Assembly (NCBI GenBank): GCA_051646925.1
Contig: JBOFDK010000073.1
Location: forward strand, 1 to 53,325
Direction of reading: 5' to 3'
Length of the DNA: 53,325 nt
Origin: JBOFDK01 sp051646925
GTDB lineage: Bacteria > Bacillota > Clostridia > Lachnospirales > Cellulosilyticaceae
The notes beneath the pieces were generated by a model. It was not told the DNA's origin, searched no databases, and was given only the letters and a program-made list of their open reading frames with translations. How positions within the stretch are numbered: the first letter of the stretch is position 1; each line of letters begins with the position of its first letter. The position numbers and the translations under genes were made by a program. Below, piece by piece: positions 34,494-42,261 of this stretch.

Positions 34494-36185
34494 CTAGTCT
34501 AGCTCTGAAAAAGTTATTACGTCTATTTTATTCGTAGATGGGTTAGTTATTAACATATGGTTATTATCGAGCAAAATAGTACCATCTTTTATGTTTTGGG
34601 TTAATTTTGTGAGTTCATTTGTTTCGGTTGTCATTATTTGGTCTAATTGGTTTAATATTGAAAGCAAGAAATCAAATTTTTTGTTTAATTGAGTGTTAGA
34701 TACAATTAATTCAATAAAAGCTACAATAGAATCTATTAAAACTGTAATAGCTACAACAATTCCAATGCCAAGTAGAGTTGCTAAACAATAACTTTTATTA
34801 TAAATTTCTGTTGCAAAAGAAGAAGGTAGGTAATTATTGCGATTAGAGGCAGAAGTTTTAAAAGTAGAGTGATAAAATGTCTCGAGATTACTAAGAGTTT
34901 CGGCGAAATCATCAGTTATAAATTTGAAATTAAAATTATTTGGTTCTAGTGAGTCTTTTACGGCTACTGCATTGATATAATGTTTAAACTCAGACTCAGG
35001 TAATATCATAGATAAATCTTTAGTACTGTTGTAAATGGTAGTTGACTCAGACGTACTGCCAACAGAAAAAAAAGCAGTAGAAGAATCGTTGTGAAAAGTT
35101 AGATTAGATTTTTTGAGACTAGTTAAAGGTCCTACACTGATAACAATCTTATCAATATTAGGACTCATATTTGCGAGCTGACTTTTAATTAGGGATATAA
35201 TTTCATCATTAAGGTTAGTATTAGTATATAGTTGGGATGATTGGGTGTTTGATAGTGCAGTACTAATCTTTTGATAAGTGGATTCAATCAAAGTGTTATA
35301 TATATTTTTCATCTTAATAGTTTCGTCTAAGAACATCTTATCAAGTAAAGCTTTTGTAGGTTTTATTTCTATATTTTCACCATTGGAAACAAGTATTAAT
35401 TTATGATAGGCGTCTAAATATATATTCGTCAAATTCTGTTCTGATTCTAAAGTTAACGTAGAGAATGATACAGCCTGAGATTCATTAGCGGAGGTATTGT
35501 TCATTACAAAATCAGAATATTCGTGGGAATATATATAAGAAGAACCAGATAACTGTTTGCTTTGGCCGAACTTTGATTTATTTAATTTTGAGGTATTTAA
35601 TTTTAATATGTTTTTTTTAGAAATATTCAAATTTGAGATATTTATTTTGGGGGAATTTAATTTTGGGGGGTTTAAAATATGGGAGTATAAATTCTGAGTA
35701 TTATTGTATATAGTTGAGAGAGTACAATCAAATAAAACTTTAGTGTTTTTTAAAACTCCACATAATACAACTGATTTTTTTAGCATAAATTTACAAGCGA
35801 AAACTGCAACACCTAAAGAAAATACACAAGCTATTCCAGTTGGAACATATGCTATAATCTTACGAATCAAATCACTTTGCAATGCTTCGAGGTCATAGTC
35901 GTGTTCAATAAATAAGCTAGTTAAATCGATTTTGTCACAGATATTAGTAATTAGAGCTTGAACTTTAGTTTTAGCATCATTCATTTCTTGGAGACATTCA
36001 TCTATTGTATTTTCGTGTATAGATTTTTTTAGCCTTGGAATATTAGTGCTAGAACCTATTGCTTTGCAAAAATTATTCCACGCTGTGCGATGATTTTCAA
36101 AAAGGGTTACTATATGATTTTCTACGTGTTTTATAGATTGTTGTTTTTGTGAATTTGAATTAAATATAATATGCTCAAATATCAT
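34494..36185 (-). CDS. Unrecognised protein with two hydrophobic segments (paralogue A)
   Basis: This 563-residue protein starts at ATG 36185 behind AAAGGAGG (36193-36201). It has no signal peptide. The N-terminal 110 residues are predicted helical and contain WNNFCKAIG and IPRLKKSIHENTIDECL. A hydrophobic segment follows (about 115-135), then a Lys/Asn/Ser-rich low-complexity stretch (about 172-210). A variable middle part leads to a second hydrophobic segment (LGIGIVVAITVLIDSIVAFI, about 475-495) and a C-terminal coiled-coil-like tail with LTQNIKDGTILLD. The 37283 gene is a paralogue, conserved at both ends but not in the middle. The architecture is compatible with a membrane-inserting helical protein. 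I recognise no family and assign no function. Confidence 0.75.
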   Translation of the reverse strand: MIFEHIIFNSNSQKQQSIKHVENHIVTLFENHRTAWNNFCKAIGSSTNIPRLKKSIHENTIDECLQEMNDAKTKVQALITNICDKIDLTSLFIEHDYDLEALQSDLIRKIIAYVPTGIACVFSLGVAVFACKFMLKKSVVLCGVLKNTKVLFDCTLSTIYNNTQNLYSHILNPPKLNSPKINISNLNISKKNILKLNTSKLNKSKFGQSKQLSGSSYIYSHEYSDFVMNNTSANESQAVSFSTLTLESEQNLTNIYLDAYHKLILVSNGENIEIKPTKALLDKMFLDETIKMKNIYNTLIESTYQKISTALSNTQSSQLYTNTNLNDEIISLIKSQLANMSPNIDKIVISVGPLTSLKKSNLTFHNDSSTAFFSVGSTSESTTIYNSTKDLSMILPESEFKHYINAVAVKDSLEPNNFNFKFITDDFAETLSNLETFYHSTFKTSASNRNNYLPSSFATEIYNKSYCLATLLGIGIVVAITVLIDSIVAFIELIVSNTQLNKKFDFLLSILNQLDQIMTTETNELTKLTQNIKDGTILLDNNHMLITNPSTNKIDVITFSELD

Positions 36186-36388
36186 GTGCTACGCCTCCTT
36201 TAGAATATAAATAAAAAGTTTAAAATGATAAAATTATAAATATAGATAATACAGTATAGTATGAAAAACATAGTGTATTTGTTGCTGAAAAAAGAGAGTG
36301 TATGAAGTATATTAGATATATTTCCATAATAAGGAATAGATATTTTTGTATATTTAAGGCTCAAATGCTTTTAATAACACGTATAAAC

Positions 36389-36397
36389 TGATATATT
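36389..36397 (+). promoter_or_regulatory. Putative extended -10 promoter for the LysM gene
   Basis: TGA followed by TATATT, 47 bases before the start. The surrounding 31 bases (36389-36419) recur before walR at 38965-38995 with about 26 identities. Confidence 0.5.
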
Positions 36398-36435
36398 GTA
36401 AAGAGATAGTTATTTAAACACTTAGGAGGTAAAAC

Positions 36436-37227
36436 ATGGCTAGAAAAAAAAATAAAATGATTTATTTGCAAGGACAAAAACGAAGACGTAGAGGAGATGC
36501 AGGTGCGGTAGTAGGTGCTGTTGTAGCAATATGCCTGTGTGGTGGAATTGGTTTGACTATGCTTCCTAATGCATATCGTATAACGATAGAAGATGAAGAA
36601 ATAGGAATTGTGCAAAAGAAAGAATACATAGACTCGGCATTAGAAACAGTGCAAGTTCAGTTAGAAAAACAATATAACACAGAAGTTCAAATTGAACCTA
36701 TTGAAAATATCAAAAAAGTAAGAGCATCAAAAAAAGATTTGATAGACCCAAATAAATTACCAGCACATTTTAGAAATTTATTAGATATAAAACTTCAAGT
36801 ACAAGAGTTTTTTATTGATGATGAATTAATAGGTATTATAGAATCTAAAGAACAACTTGATTTATTAAAAACAGAACTAAAGAAAAAATATTATGATGAT
36901 ACAAATGTTAAGGCAGATTTTAGTAGTGAAATAAAACTAGTGCCTGTATTTGCACAAGAAGAAGAAATAATGACATTTGATGAATTGGTAGCAACGTGTA
37001 CAAAACGTCAAAAAAAGATTATTACATACGAAGTACAGCCAGGTGATAGTTTGTGGGGTATAGCAAGTAAACTTGGTGTTAATATTACAGATGTTTTGAA
37101 AGCGAATGAAGGTATGACAGAAAAAACACCTCTTCGTATAGGTCAAGAGCTAAATGTTGAAGTACGTAAACCACTACTTGGGCTTACTCTTATAGAATTA
37201 CCAACATCTCAGGTTAAGGCTGATTAA
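36436..37227 (+). CDS. Membrane-anchored LysM protein, possibly C-terminally truncated
   Basis: This 263-residue protein starts at ATG 36436 behind TTAGGAGGT. A basic N-terminus (about 1-22, KRRRRGD) precedes one membrane segment (about 23-45, AGAVVGAVVAICLCGGIGLTM). A region resembling the N-terminal part of clostridial LysM/G5/M23 cell-wall proteins follows, with two IDxxxxGIxxxKE-type segments (about 50-75 and 120-150). A LysM domain (about 197-245, ITYEVQPGDSLWGIASKLGVN) ends it. Relatives known to me continue into G5 and peptidase M23 domains; here the protein stops 18 residues after LysM. It could be a peptidoglycan-binding remnant or a genuine short form. Paralogue B lies on the opposite strand just downstream. 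Confidence 0.75.
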   Translation: MARKKNKMIYLQGQKRRRRGDAGAVVGAVVAICLCGGIGLTMLPNAYRITIEDEEIGIVQKKEYIDSALETVQVQLEKQYNTEVQIEPIENIKKVRASKKDLIDPNKLPAHFRNLLDIKLQVQEFFIDDELIGIIESKEQLDLLKTELKKKYYDDTNVKADFSSEIKLVPVFAQEEEIMTFDELVATCTKRQKKIITYEVQPGDSLWGIASKLGVNITDVLKANEGMTEKTPLRIGQELNVEVRKPLLGLTLIELPTSQVKAD

Positions 37228-37282
37228 ATCTATATATTATTATGCCAAATATCAATGAAATAGAAGTATATAAAAAAGTGCG

Positions 37283-38854
37283 TTACTCTAAATCATGAAC
37301 ATTTATTATAACTATCTTATCAGTATTCTTATCGATTAGTAACATAGTATTTTTATCTAAAAAAACAGCGCCATCTTTGATGTTTTGAGTTAAAGCGATA
37401 AGGTCAGCTGTTTCTTTTTGCATTATTTTTGTCAATTGGGTTGAGATGGAGAATAACTGATTAACTTTTTTTGATAATTGATTATGCAATATACTGCCCT
37501 CTATGCAACAAATAATAGCATCTATTAAAACGGTAATAGCTATTACTATTCCAACTCCAATTAGAGATGACCAAAAAAATTTACTTTTAGAATTATTAAA
37601 AGAAGGTAGTTGAGGATTTTTAGGCTTTAGGAAAGCCATATTATTTATATAATTCTGTAATGCAGTTATAGTTTCTTCTTTAGTAGATTTCAAATAATGA
37701 AAAACATTTGACTTATCAAGTAAAGAATACGATCGTAGAACGCTATATTTATAAAAATCATCAAGGGGCAATATTATAGACATATCAGGAGAGCAACCAT
37801 ACTTAGGAGAGGCCGTGGAAATAGTACCAACGGTAATCGTGGTGCTATGAGGAGGACAATACAATGACTGTATATGGGCTGTAGCTAATGAGTTTGGAGA
37901 AGAACCAAGCAGAACTATGCGCATAGTTGTGTTATTAGGTGGAGAGTGTTCAATAAGGCGACGAATAAGAGTAGCGTTATCAGCTTGCGACGTAAGCAGA
38001 GAAGTGGAGTGTATGGTAGGTAAAGTATTGTTGGCAGTAGTTATATGATTGTTTAAAGTATTTAAAAAATTTGTTTCCATAGCCAAGGTTTTATCAAAAA
38101 AAATATCATCAAGTAAATGAGACCCAATAGTATTATCCATAGCGCGAAGATTGGATATTTGATCAAAATACGTACTATAATGAGTTATCATATCATCTTC
38201 AGCACAAGATATTATAGATAGTGGTGTTAACTTATTGATATTTTCAGACATTAGACTTTTAGACATTAGACTTTCAAACATAACTCTACTCTTAAAATTT
38301 ATAAAGCATATATCGTTATTATATTGAACTTCATAGTTTGAAAAATTATTCTTAGATGAAATGACTAGAGCAGAAGTGAAATTATTCACATATTCATCTA
38401 ATTCTTGACTAAAGTTGTTTTTTAGTAATAAAGCTAATGATTTTGGGGAAAATACGGATTTGAAAGAATAAACTATAGCACCTATACTACCAAGTGTAGC
38501 GAATCCAGCTGGAAGGTATTTTATAATATTGCGTACTAGGTCTCCTTGTACGGCGCTGAGGTTGTAATTGTTTTTTTGGAGTAAGCTAGTTAAATTTATT
38601 TTTTCACTTAAGTTTGTTATCATATGTTGAATTACATTTTTATTATGGTCCATCTCCTCAAGGCAATCTTTTATAGAGTTTTCTTTGATGGATTTTTTAA
38701 GACGTGGAATAGTATTGTTTGGGTCTGAAACCTGACAAAAATCATTCCAAGCATTACGGTAGTTTTCAAAAAGACATTCTATATGATGTTCTAGTTCTTT
38801 TATTGTTTTTTCCATTTTGGAATTAGATGAAAATATAATATTATCAAATAGCAT
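37283..38854 (-). CDS. Unrecognised protein with two hydrophobic segments (paralogue B)
   Basis: This 523-residue protein starts at ATG 38854 behind GAAGGGAG. It is a paralogue of the 34494 protein. The N-terminal region shares NIIFSSNS, LFENYRNAWNDFC and IPRLKKSIKENSI. The first hydrophobic segment lies about 115-133. The C-terminal part shares IGVGIVIAITVLIDAII, LTQNIKDGAVFLD and a hydrophobic last strand. The central 250 residues barely align and lack the low-complexity stretch of A, although a short DMSIILP motif is kept in both. No signal peptide is present, and the topology is unknown. The pair flanks the LysM gene in an otherwise conserved cell-wall region, so insertion or local duplication is likely. 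No family is recognised. Confidence 0.75.
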   Translation of the reverse strand: MLFDNIIFSSNSKMEKTIKELEHHIECLFENYRNAWNDFCQVSDPNNTIPRLKKSIKENSIKDCLEEMDHNKNVIQHMITNLSEKINLTSLLQKNNYNLSAVQGDLVRNIIKYLPAGFATLGSIGAIVYSFKSVFSPKSLALLLKNNFSQELDEYVNNFTSALVISSKNNFSNYEVQYNNDICFINFKSRVMFESLMSKSLMSENINKLTPLSIISCAEDDMITHYSTYFDQISNLRAMDNTIGSHLLDDIFFDKTLAMETNFLNTLNNHITTANNTLPTIHSTSLLTSQADNATLIRRLIEHSPPNNTTMRIVLLGSSPNSLATAHIQSLYCPPHSTTITVGTISTASPKYGCSPDMSIILPLDDFYKYSVLRSYSLLDKSNVFHYLKSTKEETITALQNYINNMAFLKPKNPQLPSFNNSKSKFFWSSLIGVGIVIAITVLIDAIICCIEGSILHNQLSKKVNQLFSISTQLTKIMQKETADLIALTQNIKDGAVFLDKNTMLLIDKNTDKIVIINVHDLE

Positions 38855-38943
38855 AGTATGCTCCCTTCGTTTTCAATTAAGATGTTGAGATAGATTTCAT
38901 TATGAATTAAAAATTTAATAATATTATATACTATGAATATGGT

Positions 38944-38973
38944 GCTATAATTGTTACTAAAAAATGATATATT
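38944..38973 (+). promoter_or_regulatory. Two candidate extended -10 promoters for walR
   Basis: TGC-TATAAT ends at 38951 and TGA-TATATT ends at 38973, 73 and 51 bases before the walR start. The second is shared with the LysM gene. Neither has a strong -35. Confidence 0.45.
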
Positions 38974-39023
38974 GTAAATAGACAAGTACTTAAACTAATT
39001 AAAGTTTAGAAAAGGGGAATTAT

Positions 39024-39719
39024 ATGCAAAAATTAGCGATTATAGAAGATGAAAAAGCTATCTCAGATATTATAAAGTATAACTTAGCCAAAGAAGGTTA
39101 TGAAATATATACGGCATATGATGGCGAAGAAGGGCTAAAACTAATAGAGAAATTAAATCCTGATTTGATTTTGTTAGACATTATGATGCCGAAGATGGAT
39201 GGGATAGAAGTGTGCAAAAAAGTGCGCCAAACAAAAGATACACCTATTATTATGCTAACGGCAAAAGCAGAAGAAATTGATAAAGTCGTAGGATTAGAAC
39301 TAGGTGCAGACGATTATATGACAAAACCATTTGGAATGAGAGAACTTATAGCGAGAATCAAAGCAAATTTACGACGTATGCAAACTGTGTCTAGAGATAA
39401 AATGGCAGGAGAAGATGAGGGAGCAGTTGTAGAAGGTAATTTAAGTATTGATTTGGTTAAATACGAAGTTATGAAAAATGGTGTTGTTGTTGATTTGACA
39501 TTAAGAGAGTTTGAACTGCTTAAATTTATAGTAGCTGAAAAAGGCAAAGTATTCTCAAGAGAAACATTACTTGAAAAAGTATGGGGATATGAATACTACG
39601 GTGATGTTAGAACAGTTGATGTAACAGTAAGACGACTAAGAGAAAAGATAGAAGATGACCCATCAAAAGCAACATATGTATTAACTAAACGTGGTGTAGG
39701 ATACTATTTTAGAGGATAA
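39024..39719 (+). CDS. walR: WalR (YycF) response regulator
   Basis: This 231-residue OmpR-family protein starts at ATG 39024 after AAAGGGG. The receiver domain (about 1-118) has the acidic pair E8-D9, phosphoacceptor D52 in LLDIMMPKMDG, T/S near 81 and K near 103 (MTKPFGMREL). The DNA-binding winged helix (about 132-230) ends in the typical RTVDVTVRRLREKIE and KRGVGYYF. WalR is the essential regulator of peptidoglycan turnover in low-GC Gram-positives. It lies four bases before walK, with yycH and yycI downstream, which makes the assignment firm. It probably binds the WalR box at 41610. Confidence 0.95.
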   Translation: MQKLAIIEDEKAISDIIKYNLAKEGYEIYTAYDGEEGLKLIEKLNPDLILLDIMMPKMDGIEVCKKVRQTKDTPIIMLTAKAEEIDKVVGLELGADDYMTKPFGMRELIARIKANLRRMQTVSRDKMAGEDEGAVVEGNLSIDLVKYEVMKNGVVVDLTLREFELLKFIVAEKGKVFSRETLLEKVWGYEYYGDVRTVDVTVRRLREKIEDDPSKATYVLTKRGVGYYFRG

Positions 39720-39723
39720 AATT

Positions 39724-41514
39724 ATGAAAACGAGTATACAGTGGAAAATCGTAGGTATTTATCTTTGTGTAGTACTAATCATTATGATTACAAGTGGAAG
39801 TTTTATTATTTACAATATAGAAACGTCGCAGTATGAAAAAATAGAAAATGAATTAGAAAGTTCAGTAGATACGATAGAACGTATATTAGGTGCACAAGTA
39901 GGACTTGATTTACAAACAGACCTTGAAGAAGTTGCAAGTAAATTAAAAACAGTTGTATCTCTAAATAAACATAAAATCTACGTACTAGATGCAGCGGGTA
40001 AAGTGCATCTAGGAACGTCAACGGAGTGGGGAATTGGAGAGAGGATGAATCCAACTTCAGGAGTTGTAGCAGCGGCTATATCAACTAGAAGTGCGCAAGT
40101 TGCGAAATGGGTCCATTTTGGTAGTAGTGAGATGCGTGAAAATCAAGTGATAGATTATGCAAAGCCTATTATGAATAGTTTGACAGGCGAAATTGCACTT
40201 ATTATATACGTTGAAGCAGATGCGAGTGAAGTATATGATAACGTTATTAGTGTTATGAGGGCAATTAGTGTATCCTCAATGCTTGCAATGGGTATAGCAA
40301 TTATTTTCAGTGCTATTTTTTCGCGTATGATTACAGTTCCAATAAAACAACTTACAAAAAGTTCGAAGCAATTAGCATCAGGTTCTTTTAATCGTATTCC
40401 AATTTATTCAACAGATGAGATAGGACAGTTAACACAAAGTTTTAACTACATGGCAACAGAATTAAGTAGAAGTTTGGCAGATATATCTAGTGAAAAAAGC
40501 AAATTAGAAAAGATTTTAGAAAACATGGCAGATGGTGTTATGGCATTTAATAGACAAGGTGTTTTGGTGCATGCAAACTCAGTTTGTTATGAAATGCTTG
40601 GAAATCACAATATGGACCATAGATTTGATTATATATTTCCAAAGATGGGAGTAGATATTTCATTTGATGATTTACTAGCGGGAAAAGAACAATGCGATGA
40701 TGCGGCTACTGTTCATGTAGAAGACAAATATTTCAACTTACACTTTGCATCATATACAAATGTTTTAGGCGAAAGTGAAGGGCTTGTAGCAGTTATGCAA
40801 GATGTTACAACGCAGCAAAAATTAGACCTTATGAGAAAAGAGTTTGTAGCAAACGTGTCACATGAACTTAGAACACCACTAACTACAGTCAAAAGTTATA
40901 CAGAAACACTTATAGACGGTGCGATAGATGATAGAGAAGTAGCTATGAGCTTTTTATCAGTTATGGAAAAAGAAACAGACCGTATGACTACACTCGTGCA
41001 CGATTTACTAGAATTATCAAGAATAGACAATAGACAAATGCAATTAGATATGCGGCCTATAGACTTAAAAGTATTAGTAAAAGATACGATAGAAGCGCAG
41101 CGTATACATGCAGAGAAAAAAGAGCATGCACTTGTTATGGAATGTGAAGAAAAAAGTGATTACACGATAGTAGGAGATAGTGCGCGGATAAGACAAGTAC
41201 TACATAACATACTATCAAATGCAATAAAATATAGTATTGACCCAGGTCGTATTACACTAAAATTATATAATAATCATGATGCTGTAGTAGTACAAGTACA
41301 AGATACAGGTATAGGAATTGCACAACCAGATATTGACCGTATTTTTGAAAGGTTTTACCGAGTAGACAAAGCTAGGTCGAGAAATTTAGGTGGAACAGGG
41401 TTAGGACTTGCGATTGCAAAAGAGATGGTAGAATTACATGGTGGAACTATTACTATGAATAGTAAAGTTGGAAAAGGAACAACAGTAACACTTAAATTCA
41501 AAAGAAACGCTTAA
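39724..41514 (+). CDS. walK: WalK (YycG) sensor histidine kinase
   Basis: This 596-residue protein has two membrane segments (about 9-29 and 175-200) enclosing an extracytoplasmic sensor domain, a HAMP domain (about 205-255), a PAS domain (about 262-365) and HisKA with the phosphorylated His near 380 in SHELRTPL. The ATPase domain has the N box (HNILSNAIKYS), DTGIGIAQPD and GGTGLGLAIA. It senses the state of the wall and phosphorylates WalR. The domain layout equals that of Bacillus and Staphylococcus WalK. No interruption is seen. A 168-base gap follows before the next gene. Confidence 0.95.
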   Translation: MKTSIQWKIVGIYLCVVLIIMITSGSFIIYNIETSQYEKIENELESSVDTIERILGAQVGLDLQTDLEEVASKLKTVVSLNKHKIYVLDAAGKVHLGTSTEWGIGERMNPTSGVVAAAISTRSAQVAKWVHFGSSEMRENQVIDYAKPIMNSLTGEIALIIYVEADASEVYDNVISVMRAISVSSMLAMGIAIIFSAIFSRMITVPIKQLTKSSKQLASGSFNRIPIYSTDEIGQLTQSFNYMATELSRSLADISSEKSKLEKILENMADGVMAFNRQGVLVHANSVCYEMLGNHNMDHRFDYIFPKMGVDISFDDLLAGKEQCDDAATVHVEDKYFNLHFASYTNVLGESEGLVAVMQDVTTQQKLDLMRKEFVANVSHELRTPLTTVKSYTETLIDGAIDDREVAMSFLSVMEKETDRMTTLVHDLLELSRIDNRQMQLDMRPIDLKVLVKDTIEAQRIHAEKKEHALVMECEEKSDYTIVGDSARIRQVLHNILSNAIKYSIDPGRITLKLYNNHDAVVVQVQDTGIGIAQPDIDRIFERFYRVDKARSRNLGGTGLGLAIAKEMVELHGGTITMNSKVGKGTTVTLKFKRNA

Positions 41515-41609
41515 ATAAGACGATAAAAACAAACATTAAATTATAAAAAAGTTAAATAGTGGAAAATTATACGAGTATACAAAATAATGTAAAAAGATAG
41601 TTAGTTAGC

Positions 41610-41626
41610 TGTAATATGGTTGTAAT
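41610..41626 (+). promoter_or_regulatory. Consensus WalR box
   Basis: TGTAAT-ATGGT-TGTAAT is a perfect match to the known WalR site TGTWAH-N5-TGTWAH. It lies 57 bases before the next start and 10 bases before a -10 (41637-41642), in the -35 region. Confidence 0.7.
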
Positions 41627-41636
41627 AATTTTCATA

Positions 41637-41642
41637 TATAAT
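41637..41642 (+). promoter_or_regulatory. Putative -10 of the secreted protein-yycH-yycI promoter
   Basis: TATAAT lies 10 bases after the WalR box. There is no good -35 hexamer, as expected for an activator-dependent promoter. Confidence 0.55.
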
Positions 41643-41682
41643 AAATGTATAACTAAAATTAAGGGAAGAGGAGGGTTATACA

Positions 41683-42249
41683 TTGAAAATTAGTAAGTGT
41701 TATATAATGGCTATCGTAATTAGTGCAATTATTTTAAAAAGTAGCGCAGTTTACGCGACCGAAACTGAAAATTATGTAAAAATCACTCAACCTATTGCCG
41801 GACCGAATGAAGAAGAAAATCTGCATACATTTGATGCTCAAATTAACATAATGGGTGAAGCTACAGTAGGTACTAGCATTCATATGCAAGTGTATTATGG
41901 GGAACCACTATCAAAAAATAAAGACCAAGAAGTGGAGCTTTTGAAATCAGGAAAAGATACGATTAAACGAGATGAGTATTTTTTGAAAGCAGTAGGTGCT
42001 ACGGGTACATTTAATCAGTTGATTGCGTTAGAAGAAGGTAACAACAATGTTATTTTAGAATATGAATTTGTAAACGAAGATGCCAAAGATGTTTTGGTAA
42101 TTCGTATTTATAGAAAATCTGAAGTAGAGAAAAAAATGATTAAGTCACTAATTAGTCCGCAGGCTATTGTAGATAAAATTATGACACCAACGAATCAAAC
42201 GTTTAGTATTCAAGTTCAAGCGAATGGTTCAGCGACAAATAATAGATAG
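41683..42249 (+). CDS. Small secreted protein of the wal locus
   Basis: This 188-residue protein starts at TTG 41683 behind a very strong AGGGAAGAGGAGGG site. The signal peptide spans about 1-26, with probable cleavage after VYA. The mature part is mainly beta-strand by eye (FDAQINIMGEATVGTSIHMQVYY, NNVILEYEF, VLVIRIYR) and suggests a small immunoglobulin-like fold. No catalytic motif is seen and no family is recognised. It sits between walK and yycH, 12 bases before yycH, under a promoter with a WalR box. A role as an extracytoplasmic partner or modulator of the WalK-YycHI system is therefore plausible but untested. The standard Bacillus operon has no gene here. Confidence 0.75.
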   Translation: MKISKCYIMAIVISAIILKSSAVYATETENYVKITQPIAGPNEEENLHTFDAQINIMGEATVGTSIHMQVYYGEPLSKNKDQEVELLKSGKDTIKRDEYFLKAVGATGTFNQLIALEEGNNNVILEYEFVNEDAKDVLVIRIYRKSEVEKKMIKSLISPQAIVDKIMTPTNQTFSIQVQANGSATNNR

Positions 42250-42261
42250 TAGGAAAAAAAT

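Noticed and set aside
34494..38854. Toxin-antitoxin or bacteriocin-immunity reading of the A/B pair
   Set aside because: Both proteins are large and of the same family, and no small immunity or processing gene accompanies them; the sequence does not support a specific function.
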